Below are positions 1 to 7,993 of a stretch of 47,545 nt of DNA, piece by piece (position 1 is the stretch's first letter; each line of letters opens with the position of its first letter). Source of the stretch: a bacterium HR19 (GTDB lineage Bacteria; Calescibacteriota; Calescibacteriia; Calescibacteriales; Calescibacteriaceae); the NCBI GenBank assembly GCA_002898315.1, contig BEHV01000014.1:1-47545 (forward strand), in the 5' to 3' direction. A program made the translations under genes and the position numbers. The notes beneath the pieces are model-generated. The model did no database searches. It worked only from the letters and a program-made list of their open reading frames with translations, and was not told the DNA's origin.

Positions 1-768
1 GATAGTAATGCTTCTATATACCCTGGTGCTCCTCTGAACTGCAACAACTCACAAGATAACGACTGTGATGGCAATGTTGAGAAGTGGTTCTTCCAAGACC
101 AAGACAGTGATACTTGGACTACATCTATATCCCAGTGTGCTAATACTATGCCCTCTGGTTTTACATCAACTTCTAAACCTCTTGACTGCAACGATAGTAA
201 TGCTTCTATATACCCTGGTGCTCCTCTGAACTGCAACAACTCACAAGATAACGACTGTGATGGCAATGTTGAGAAGTGGTTCTTCCAAGACCAAGACAGT
301 GATACTTGGACTACATCTATATCCCAGTGTGCTAATACTATGCCCTCTGGTTTTACATCAACTTCTAAACCTCTTGACTGCAACGATAGTAATGCTTCTA
401 TATACCCTGGTGCTCCTCTGAACTGCAACAACTCACAAGATAACGACTGTGATGGCAATGTTGAGAAGTGGTTCTTCCAAGACCAAGACAGTGATACTTG
501 GACTACATCTATATCCCAGTGTGCTAATACTATGCCCTCTGGTTTTACATCAACTTCTAAACCTCTTGACTGCAACGATAGTAATGCTTCTATATACCCT
601 GGTGCTCCTCTGAACTGCAACAACTCACAAGATAACGACTGTGATGGCAATGTTGAGAAGTGGTTCTTCCAAGACCAAGACAGTGATACTTGGACTACCT
701 CTGTTTCTCAATGTGCTAATACTATGCCCTCTGGTTTTACATCAACTTCTAAACCTCTTGACTGCAAT
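1..768 (+). repeat. 192-bp tandem repeats, four copies, coding MopE-like units
   Basis: Units lie at 1-192, 193-384, 385-576 and 577-768. The first three appear identical base for base. The fourth differs only near 697-714, where it encodes TTSVSQ in place of TTSISQ. A fifth unit begins at 769 and diverges at once. The period is 64 codons, so gain or loss of units keeps the frame. The array continues off the left edge, so the true copy number is unknown. Confidence 0.97.
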
Positions 769-3663
769 GATTTTAGTCCATTAATAAATCCGGGTCAGCC
801 AGAGATATGCAACGGAGTAGATGATAACTGCGATGGGGTAATAGATGATGTAGCTTGCGGGGTTCCTGTATGCCCAACCTCTCTCACTGCCACCTACTTT
901 TTCCGCTCATCCACAGGCGATATAAGTATTAAGTTGGAGTGGAACGACCCCGCAACAAATGAAACCGGATTTGTAGTAGAAAAAAGTAAAAAATCAAGCT
1001 TCTTCCCGTCTATAACCTATGTGATAAATTCACCAAACACAACAACCTTTACTCTTGATTTTGAAGAGCCACTCACGAGATTCTGGTTCAGGGTTTGGGC
1101 TTTCAACTCAACCGTTCCATGCACTCCAATAGCTATAAGCTCGGTCTTCACCCCACCCGGATTACTATGGGCTTACTCTCTCACATCAATAGCACGAGAC
1201 CAAAACAACTACCCCATACATCCAAAGATATTTGACCTGAACGGAGATGGCAAGAAAGAAGTTATAATGTCAGATTCCGGAGGAAGAGTTTATGCTATTT
1301 CAACGACAGAATTCAACCTTGAAATAAGCGCTATACCGCTGTGGATAATAAGACCGGCTGGAAATAAAAAATTCACAACAAATTCAATAGCTGTTTTCCA
1401 AGGGAACGCAACAGTTATAGCAATAAATCAGCAAGATTCCAGGTCTTACATCATAGATAAAAACGGGAATGTCACAAAAAACATAGCATTAGGAACAACA
1501 CCTCCATACCACGCTGTAATAACAGATATAAACTTTGACCTACTTCCAGATTTTATTGTATCACTTCAAAATCAAGTAAAAGCTTTTGATTTCTTCGGGA
1601 ACAATCTATTTACTGCTGACCCGCCAGGAGCTGAAGTCATCGGCACTCCCACCGCACTAATTGAATACAAAGGGAAAACAACAACTTATGTCGTTGGAAC
1701 AAATACTAGGAAAATAAGATTTTATGAAGGAAATAACCAGATTTCAGTGATTGATCTCACGCTTCAACCCTTTTCAGGTGGGGTACCGTCTTTTATCTCA
1801 ACATTCAAGAAAGGAGCTCTATCACGAGCAGTTGTTGGAACAGATACCGATATATTCATCACAAACCTGATAAAAAACCCTTTGCTAACTTTCAACACCA
1901 ATGCTCAAGTTATAGCAACACCTCTATTTTTTGATTTTTCCGGAGATGGAATAACAGATGTGGCAATAACTTCGGGCAACTTCCTCAGAATTATAAATGG
2001 TGCTACAGGACTTGAAATATGCAGTTTCAATCTTGGAGCAAATACCGATTCCTCACCTGTTCTGCTTCCAACAACACCAGTACAAATACTGGTCGGAGCA
2101 AACAATGGAATCCTATATTCAATCTCTCCAAGTTGCACTCAGAACTGGCAGTATAATGCAGGGCTTGGATTTCAAATAAAAAGCACCCCGCTTTCTGCAA
2201 ACTTAGATAGCAACAGCAGCATTGAGATTATTTTCACTGCAACCTCAGCAACATCTGGGAAAATAGTTATATTAGATAGTTCAGGAAACCTGATAAAAGA
2301 ATTTTCCGATCTCGTAAATATAGGACCTACTGTTTCTTCACCGAGAGCAGGAGACATAGATGGCAATGGGGTCACAGATGTAGTCATAGGGGGTTCAAAG
2401 GTCATAGGAACACAAGGCGGAATATATATAGTGACATGTGGTACAGATTGCTCAAGCGCAAATCCGAAAAAATTTTCTAAAAGTGGATGGAGCGAAATCA
2501 AAACAACACCTCTCCTCTATGACCTTAACTCAGATGGATATTTAGACATAGTAGTAGCAGACACAGGCAACAACATGTATGCTATATCTGGAACATCTAT
2601 CAATTATTCAGAACCATATCTGCTCTGGCAAGATAATCTTACTAAAATAGGCGAAACCCCACCAGGAGTGGTCTTCCCATCCTCCCCCACAGTATTTTTA
2701 AAAGGTTCAATACCATACATAGCAATAGGTTCAAATGGTCAAGGCATTTACATAATAAGAGGAAATGACGGAAGTGCGCAAAATATAGGTATATGCAACA
2801 AAACTTTTTCCTCCCCCGCAACTTTTGATTATAACAGAGATGGAATAGCCGACTTAGTTTTCGGATGTGATAATAAATTTGTATATATCATTTCTGGAAG
2901 CGATTTCTCTGTTCTCCGGAAGGAGAAGGTGGGAGATAAAGTAAGAGGGAGCCCGAAGATTTATGACTTTGACGGAGATGGTGTCCAAGATATAGGAATA
3001 GGGTCAGATGACAAAAATATATATGTTTTCAACGGGGAAAGAACCTTTATCTGCTCTTTTCCCACTCCTGTTCAAAATCAGCCTGCAATATTCCGAGATA
3101 AAATCATTTTTTCCGATAGTTCAAATTTGTATGTGCTGAATTCTGATAACTGCATTGCTGTAGCACAGAAAAACGGAGTCAGTTTATCGCCCAGCTCTTC
3201 TTGTGGAGTTTTCTATGAGACAGCGGGCGGGAAAGAGATATTGATATGCGGAGACGAGACAAATGGGGAAATTCTCGTTATGGATTCAGCTCTCAACGAC
3301 ATATTTCCTTTCCCTTTCACATTCGCTTCGGCAACATTCTTCTCCTCACCAGCAATAGACGATATAGACGGAGATAGTTCGCTTGAATTCGTAATCTCTT
3401 CTCAGGATATGGTGTTCGCATACAGATTAACCAACTCAGAATTTGAGCGACTTTGGGGAGAGTTCTCACACGATAGATATAATTCATCTTTTAAGGAGCA
3501 AAAAGAAGTTTCTTACCTTTCGCCAAACATTTCGGTTTCAAAAATAAAAGTTCCTGATCTCCACGAGAGCGAAAGTAAAGGATGTTCAACAAGTATGCCT
3601 TACTTTTCAACTATGATTATAACTTTATCTTATCTGATATTTAGAAGGAGGAAAAATTTATGA
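1..3663 (+). CDS. Large surface protein with MopE-type repeats and FG-GAP propeller (5' partial)
   Basis: The frame is open from base 1, so the N-terminus and any signal peptide lie outside the window; the ATG at 148 is an internal repeat Met. Codons 1-256 are four 64-residue repeats with the MopE-like pattern DCND...YPGAP...C...DNDCDG...FQDQDSD, four Cys each. A fifth, diverged unit follows (PEICNGVDDNCDGVIDD). A fibronectin-III-like segment lies near bases 870-1155. Seven or more FG-GAP/VCBS-type Asp loops follow (DLNGDGKKEV, DFSGDGITDV, DIDGNGVTDV, DLNSDGYLDI, DYNRDGIADL, DFDGDGVQDI), which normally bind Ca2+ in beta-propellers. The C-terminus has KGCSTS, a hydrophobic stretch and RRRKNL, resembling Cys-containing sorting/anchor tails of myxobacteria. 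The role is probably an exported, surface-anchored adhesin or metal-binding protein; this is inferred. It overlaps the next gene by ATGA. Confidence 0.85.
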   Translation, partial: DSNASIYPGAPLNCNNSQDNDCDGNVEKWFFQDQDSDTWTTSISQCANTMPSGFTSTSKPLDCNDSNASIYPGAPLNCNNSQDNDCDGNVEKWFFQDQDSDTWTTSISQCANTMPSGFTSTSKPLDCNDSNASIYPGAPLNCNNSQDNDCDGNVEKWFFQDQDSDTWTTSISQCANTMPSGFTSTSKPLDCNDSNASIYPGAPLNCNNSQDNDCDGNVEKWFFQDQDSDTWTTSVSQCANTMPSGFTSTSKPLDCNDFSPLINPGQPEICNGVDDNCDGVIDDVACGVPVCPTSLTATYFFRSSTGDISIKLEWNDPATNETGFVVEKSKKSSFFPSITYVINSPNTTTFTLDFEEPLTRFWFRVWAFNSTVPCTPIAISSVFTPPGLLWAYSLTSIARDQNNYPIHPKIFDLNGDGKKEVIMSDSGGRVYAISTTEFNLEISAIPLWIIRPAGNKKFTTNSIAVFQGNATVIAINQQDSRSYIIDKNGNVTKNIALGTTPPYHAVITDINFDLLPDFIVSLQNQVKAFDFFGNNLFTADPPGAEVIGTPTALIEYKGKTTTYVVGTNTRKIRFYEGNNQISVIDLTLQPFSGGVPSFISTFKKGALSRAVVGTDTDIFITNLIKNPLLTFNTNAQVIATPLFFDFSGDGITDVAITSGNFLRIINGATGLEICSFNLGANTDSSPVLLPTTPVQILVGANNGILYSISPSCTQNWQYNAGLGFQIKSTPLSANLDSNSSIEIIFTATSATSGKIVILDSSGNLIKEFSDLVNIGPTVSSPRAGDIDGNGVTDVVIGGSKVIGTQGGIYIVTCGTDCSSANPKKFSKSGWSEIKTTPLLYDLNSDGYLDIVVADTGNNMYAISGTSINYSEPYLLWQDNLTKIGETPPGVVFPSSPTVFLKGSIPYIAIGSNGQGIYIIRGNDGSAQNIGICNKTFSSPATFDYNRDGIADLVFGCDNKFVYIISGSDFSVLRKEKVGDKVRGSPKIYDFDGDGVQDIGIGSDDKNIYVFNGERTFICSFPTPVQNQPAIFRDKIIFSDSSNLYVLNSDNCIAVAQKNGVSLSPSSSCGVFYETAGGKEILICGDETNGEILVMDSALNDIFPFPFTFASATFFSSPAIDDIDGDSSLEFVISSQDMVFAYRLTNSEFERLWGEFSHDRYNSSFKEQKEVSYLSPNISVSKIKVPDLHESESKGCSTSMPYFSTMIITLSYLIFRRRKNL
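3589..3663 (+). other. C-terminal Cys + hydrophobic + Arg anchor/sorting tail
   Basis: The last residues of the surface protein run GCSTS, then about 17 mostly hydrophobic residues (PYFSTMIITLSYLIF), then RRRKNL. The order Cys, transmembrane helix, basic cluster is that of tripartite C-terminal sorting signals such as MYXO-CTERM. Assignment to that exact family is inference. The conserved Cys would be the candidate processing or lipidation site. Confidence 0.5.
3645..3651 (+). promoter_or_regulatory. Shine-Dalgarno AAGGAGG of the EAL gene, inside the upstream Arg codons
   Basis: AAGGAGG lies 8 bases before the ATG at 3660 and falls within the codons AGA AGG AGG, which encode the three Arg of the upstream protein's tail. 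The same bases serve the anchor and translation initiation of the next gene, whose ATG overlaps the upstream TGA. Confidence 0.8.
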
Positions 3664-5237
3664 GCTATAATATAAAGAACCCGCTAAAAATCTTTTTTTC
3701 CCTGAGTCAGGAAGAAAAAGACAAAATTAAATCTTTTCTCAAAAAATTTTTTCAGGAAGTATTAGAAGTGGAAAATCCAGAGAAATCTGATTTCATTCTC
3801 ACAAGTACAGAAAACTTAACAGATGTTGAGCTAAAAGGTAAAGGAAAAATAGTTCTCTACAAGAATCTTTCGCCCGAAGAAATGATTGAACTTGGGAAAA
3901 AAGGAGTGATAGATTTTATAAAAATGGACGAAATTCAAAAGCTCCCATTCATAATAGAAAGAGAAATAAGAAAAACAGCACAGGATAAATTCAATAAATT
4001 CTATATCAACTGGTTGAAAAAGCACGATATAGAAACAGATTTTCTCAAAGAAAGTGAATTTATCGCTCTGGCAAATTCAAGGTTAAAAGAAAACCCTCTC
4101 TCCCCCTTTGCCTTATTCATAATTCAAATAAATTTCTTTGATCTACTTGTAGTCCATCTCGGAAGAAATGTGGTGTATGAAATTATTGATATCATAGCTG
4201 AAAAAACAAGAGAGATAACCTCCGAAGAAGATATTTTAGGAAGAATAACAGAGAGGAAATTTGCGGTCCTGAAACCTATTCAGAGTGTGAAAGACGCAGA
4301 TGAGTTCGCAAAAGAGCTTATAAATAGATTTTCAAAATCAACACAACAAAGACAAATAAAAGCGTCCATCTCCATAGGAATCAGTATATTTCCACAAGAT
4401 GGACTCAGCATCAGCGAGCTATTCCAAAAAGCCGAAAATTCGGCAGGAAAAATTGAAAGAAAAGGTTCATCAGAATATATCTTCTATTCAGACATACAAC
4501 AAAAAGAAGGACAAAACTTCTTCAAAGATATATTTGTTGCACTCAAAGAAAAAAGGTTTTCCATAGTATATCAACCAATATTTGATATAAAGACAAAAAA
4601 AATAACGATGTTTGAAGCCCTTTTGAGATCAAAAGACAGAATCATAAATCCAGAAATCATAATAAAGACAGCAGAAATAACCGGAACAATATATGAACTC
4701 ACAAAGTTTATTTTCGAAAATGTATTTGAAACCGCAAAAAGATTGGAAAAATTCCCTTTCTCAATCAATATCTCTCCAAAACACCTTCTCATTCCAGAGA
4801 TCTGTGAAGAGCTAAAAAATATCTTCAAGAAATTTGATTTAGGAAAGGAGAAAATCTATCTTGAAATAAGTGAAAAATCCTCATTTGAAGAGTTAACGGA
4901 AGGGAAAAGAGTAATTCAGGAACTAAAAAATTTAGGGATAGGAATATCAATAGATGATTTCGGGGCAGGACAAAGCTCTATTGCTCTTCTCAAAGAAGTG
5001 CCGTCAGAAATAGTAAAAATAGATATAAGCATGTTAAAAGGTCTTGAAGAAGACGACTTTTCAAAATATCTTGTAGAAAGCCTGATATTCCTCTGCAAAA
5101 ACACACAGAAAAAAATAGTAGCAGAAGGTGTGGAAACAGAAAGAGAACTGAAAATAATAGAAATACTTGATTTTGATATGGGGCAAGGTTTCTTTCTCTC
5201 ACCCCCTCTCCATCCAGAAGAAATCTACGGAGTATAA
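3660..5237 (+). CDS. EAL-domain protein with degenerate GGDEF (c-di-GMP phosphodiesterase type)
   Basis: 525 residues and no membrane segment, so probably cytoplasmic. Residues about 1-105 look like a degenerate receiver fold. Residues about 130-280 align with a GGDEF domain, but the signature is GRITERKF (194-201), so cyclase activity is unlikely. Residues about 290-525 form an EAL domain with expected catalytic positions: FEALLR (E319), NIS (N370), LEIS (E402), DDFG (D432/D433), VKID (K453), AEGVE (E489) and MGQG (Q509). It is therefore probably able to hydrolyse c-di-GMP, with the GGDEF remnant possibly acting as a GTP sensor (known for such fusions, inferred here). The ATGA overlap and embedded Shine-Dalgarno couple it to the surface-protein gene, suggesting c-di-GMP control linked to surface or biofilm behaviour. 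Confidence 0.92.
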   Translation: MSYNIKNPLKIFFSLSQEEKDKIKSFLKKFFQEVLEVENPEKSDFILTSTENLTDVELKGKGKIVLYKNLSPEEMIELGKKGVIDFIKMDEIQKLPFIIEREIRKTAQDKFNKFYINWLKKHDIETDFLKESEFIALANSRLKENPLSPFALFIIQINFFDLLVVHLGRNVVYEIIDIIAEKTREITSEEDILGRITERKFAVLKPIQSVKDADEFAKELINRFSKSTQQRQIKASISIGISIFPQDGLSISELFQKAENSAGKIERKGSSEYIFYSDIQQKEGQNFFKDIFVALKEKRFSIVYQPIFDIKTKKITMFEALLRSKDRIINPEIIIKTAEITGTIYELTKFIFENVFETAKRLEKFPFSINISPKHLLIPEICEELKNIFKKFDLGKEKIYLEISEKSSFEELTEGKRVIQELKNLGIGISIDDFGAGQSSIALLKEVPSEIVKIDISMLKGLEEDDFSKYLVESLIFLCKNTQKKIVAEGVETERELKIIEILDFDMGQGFFLSPPLHPEEIYGV

Positions 5238-5280
5238 AAGAAGAAAAAACATCAGGTGAAAACAAGCATAAGATAAAAAA

Positions 5281-5730
5281 TTATGATTTTAACCTATCCA
5301 GAGATTCCTTCAACGCTTGACCTTCATCTCTGACAATTATTTTCCTCAATTCCTTTGCTCTCTCATAATGCTTGTGAGCATCTTTTACAACTCTTATAAC
5401 TTCATCCATTTCAAATGGTTTTTTCAAACAAGTATAAGCTCCCGATTTTATGGCTTCCCTGAACGCCTCAGCAGAAGGATACCCGGTGACCAAAATAATC
5501 TGAGCATAAGTTTTTATCTCCTCCTTTGCTTTTTTCAGAAAATCAAGACCACTCATACCCGGCAGGTTCTTGTCAAGCAAGACAACAACTATATCTTTAT
5601 CAAACTGAAGTTTTTTCAGCCCAATCTCAGCAGTAGGAGCCCAATCTGTCTCATACCCCTCAAGTTTGCATATTTCAGAAAGAACCTCCGCAACATCTCT
5701 TTCATCATCTACTATCAGCACCTTTGCCAT
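5281..5730 (-). CDS. Response regulator, receiver domain only
   Basis: 149 residues. A canonical receiver domain has acidic pocket D8/D9, phosphoacceptor D53 (LLDKNLPG), T82 (VTGYP) and K104 (LKKPF). After about residue 120 only a short charged helix remains (KHYERAKELRK...), with no DNA-binding output domain. It overlaps the end of the histidine kinase gene by 26 bp, so the two are a cognate pair. It probably acts by protein-protein contact or phosphotransfer. The gene converges on the EAL gene with about 43 bp between them and no evident hairpin terminator. Confidence 0.93.
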   Translation of the reverse strand: MAKVLIVDDERDVAEVLSEICKLEGYETDWAPTAEIGLKKLQFDKDIVVVLLDKNLPGMSGLDFLKKAKEEIKTYAQIILVTGYPSAEAFREAIKSGAYTCLKKPFEMDEVIRVVKDAHKHYERAKELRKIIVRDEGQALKESLDRLKS

Positions 5731-6439
5731 AACTTAATTCCACCATAAATATTGTATTGAGGTCATTCAAATTTTCTTTTTTTTGAATCTTTTTCATTTC
5801 TATCTTGTCAAGAAGTTTTATTCTCCCTCCAGACCTCTCCAAAATTCTTTTTACTATAAATAATCCTAAACCTGTTCCTTTATCTTTTGTTGTGAAGAAT
5901 GGCTTAAAAATCTTTTTTCTGATTTTGGGAGGAATACCGCTTCCTGAATCCCCCACAAAAATACGAAGCTTACTCTTTTTATTTTCAATCTTCTCAACCC
6001 ATATTCTTATTATTTTTTTATCTGAGTTCAAAAGCGCATCGGCAGAGTTTGAAAGCAAATTTATAAAAACCTGCGTCAAAAGCGATTTATTACCATCTAT
6101 AAATACATCAGCACCCTTTATATCTATATCTATACCCGCAAGTTTTTCACGGAGGAGAGAAACAGCAAAATTTAAAATATCTGCTAAAACAAACCTTTCT
6201 TTCTCCGACTCCCCTTTGTAGAATTTTCTGAAACTCTCTATCATATCAGTTGCTCTATCAACCAGTTCAACAATTTTCCGAAACCTCCCTGACGAATTAG
6301 GGTCATTTGATAACTTCTCGCCAATCTGTGCGTTTCCTTTTATAGCTGTAAGATAACTTCTTATGTCGTGAATGATAGATGGAGTAAGAAGCCCAACATC
6401 AGCTAAAAGCTGAACTCTTTCAAGCTCCGATTTTCTCAT
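5705..6439 (-). CDS. Soluble sensor histidine kinase
   Basis: About 244 residues. The upstream TTG at 6448 gives 247, but the ATG at 6439 is the more usual start. The H-box is IIHDIRSYLTAIKG, with phospho-His near residue 24. It is followed by an N-box (NLLSNSADALL), G1 (GDSGSGIPP) and G2 (GTGLGLF) of a HATPase domain. There is no transmembrane segment and almost no N-terminal region, so the input must come from another protein or from a lost sensor domain. It is the upstream partner of the overlapping receiver protein. Confidence 0.92.
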   Translation of the reverse strand: MRKSELERVQLLADVGLLTPSIIHDIRSYLTAIKGNAQIGEKLSNDPNSSGRFRKIVELVDRATDMIESFRKFYKGESEKERFVLADILNFAVSLLREKLAGIDIDIKGADVFIDGNKSLLTQVFINLLSNSADALLNSDKKIIRIWVEKIENKKSKLRIFVGDSGSGIPPKIRKKIFKPFFTTKDKGTGLGLFIVKRILERSGGRIKLLDKIEMKKIQKKENLNDLNTIFMVELSYGKGADSR

Positions 6440-6544
6440 TTCAAACAAAAAAATTTATTATTTTGTGGTAAAGTTTTCAAAAATAAAATGAAAACTTTTC
6501 AGCTTAATTTATCTTTTAATTTTTAAGCTACGAGGTGAAATAAT
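6440..6544. promoter_or_regulatory. Divergent intergenic region between the kinase and permease genes
   Basis: About 105 bp of very AT-rich DNA between divergent genes must hold both promoters. I see no confident -35/-10 pair. A good Shine-Dalgarno, GAGGTG at 6532-6537, sits 7 bases before the permease ATG at 6545. Confidence 0.5.
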
Positions 6545-7978
6545 ATGAAAGACATTCTGAGAAAGAAAACATACGATGTTGAAAAGACACAATTTGCAAG
6601 GAAGTTAGGTCTGATTGACCTGACATCAATAGGTATAGGGGCAATCATAGGTGCAGGAATATTTGTTATAACAGGGCAGGTCGCCGCGAATTACACAGGT
6701 CCTGCCATAGTTCTTTCCTTCGCTCTCGCTGGACTCACAGTAGCAGTGAGCGCTCTTGTATATGCAGAACTCAGTTCAAGATTCCCAGTTGCAGGAAGTT
6801 CTTACAGCTACGCATACGCATCTCTCGGAGAGTTCCTCGCTTGGATAGTCGGATGGGACCTGCTTTTAGAGTACGGTGTCTCAACAGCAGCGGTAGCAAG
6901 CGGTTGGTCTGGATACTTCCGCTCCCTCCTTGAAAAAAACTTCGGAATCCAGCTTCCTGATATAATAAGCGGGAAAGTCAAAATTTTCTGGCACTTCCAC
7001 TTTGACCTCATCGCAATGCTAATAGTAATCGCAATATTTATCCTCCTATTCATAGGTATAAAAGAGAGCTCAAATGTGAATATCTTTATTGTCTTTGTAA
7101 AACTTTTTACCCTCACACTATTTCTTGTGATAAGTTTGATATTTATAGGTATAAACAAAGAAAACCTTTCACCATTTATACCCCCAGAAGGAACAAATTT
7201 CAAAGGAGAAAGAGCTTTTGGATTGTTCGGCATACTCCGAGGAGCAAGCATAATTATTTTCGCCTACCTCGGATTTGACGCCGTCTCCACAGTAGCAGAA
7301 GAAACAAAAAACCCAAGAAGAACAGTCCCCCTCGGAATAATTCTTTCACTTCTCATAAGCACAGTTTTTTACATACTCGTAAGCTTTTCACTCACAGCAA
7401 TAGTCCATTACACAGAGCTTAATGTGAACGACCCCCTCGCAAAAGCAATGTACATACACGGATACAACATCATAGGAAACATAATAGCAATCGGAGCAAT
7501 AATAACAATAACAAGTGTTATGATAACTATGGGAATAGGTTTCACACGAGTCGCATACGCTCTCGCAAGAGATGGACTATTGTTCTCACATTTCGCAAAG
7601 GTTCATCCGAAATTCAAAACCCCATATGTATCTACTCTGTTCGGTGGAATATTTTTGAGCATACTTGCAGGAACTGTGCCACTCATAGACCTCGTAGAAC
7701 TCGTAAATGTCGGAACGCTTTTTGCATACTTTATAGCAGGCGTCTCTGTGCTATACCTCAGAGTGAAGAAAGTTCCCGGCGGAACATATAAAGTTCCCAT
7801 GCCATTTTTACTCATACCCGTAAACTTAGCCCTCATAATCTTCGTCCTTTCAGGATTACCAAAAATAACATGGATAAGGGTGGTTGTATGGCACGCAATA
7901 GGTTTTATGATATACTTCTTTTATGGATACGGAAACTCCCGAAAGCTCCAGAAAGAAATAGAAGAAATTCAGGATTGA
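6545..7978 (+). CDS. APC-family amino acid permease
   Basis: 477 residues with about 12 hydrophobic helices. The first helix carries the APC substrate-binding signature GAIIGAGIFVITGQ near residues 32-45, followed by LSFALAGL and the conserved YAELSSRFPVAGSSY segment. Length and pattern fit the cationic/neutral amino acid transporter (YfnA/CAT-like) branch, which imports amino acids across the inner membrane by ion coupling. Substrate cannot be assigned. It is monocistronic and convergent with the downstream lipoprotein gene with only 15 bases between. Confidence 0.93.
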   Translation: MKDILRKKTYDVEKTQFARKLGLIDLTSIGIGAIIGAGIFVITGQVAANYTGPAIVLSFALAGLTVAVSALVYAELSSRFPVAGSSYSYAYASLGEFLAWIVGWDLLLEYGVSTAAVASGWSGYFRSLLEKNFGIQLPDIISGKVKIFWHFHFDLIAMLIVIAIFILLFIGIKESSNVNIFIVFVKLFTLTLFLVISLIFIGINKENLSPFIPPEGTNFKGERAFGLFGILRGASIIIFAYLGFDAVSTVAEETKNPRRTVPLGIILSLLISTVFYILVSFSLTAIVHYTELNVNDPLAKAMYIHGYNIIGNIIAIGAIITITSVMITMGIGFTRVAYALARDGLLFSHFAKVHPKFKTPYVSTLFGGIFLSILAGTVPLIDLVELVNVGTLFAYFIAGVSVLYLRVKKVPGGTYKVPMPFLLIPVNLALIIFVLSGLPKITWIRVVVWHAIGFMIYFFYGYGNSRKLQKEIEEIQD

Positions 7979-7993
7979 AAAATCATTTATAAA

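Noticed and set aside
1-768. Tandem repeats as a possible CRISPR or non-coding satellite
   Set aside because: The period is a multiple of three, the frame is open throughout and encodes a known Cys/Asp repeat; there are no unique spacers.
5238-5280. Intrinsic terminator between convergent genes
   Set aside because: No GC-rich hairpin followed by a T run on either strand; the same holds for the convergent gaps near 7980, 22180 and 27610.
5317-5748. 143-codon plus-strand frame
   Set aside because: It is antisense to a clear receiver-domain gene and encodes Phe/Ile/Tyr-rich shadow sequence.
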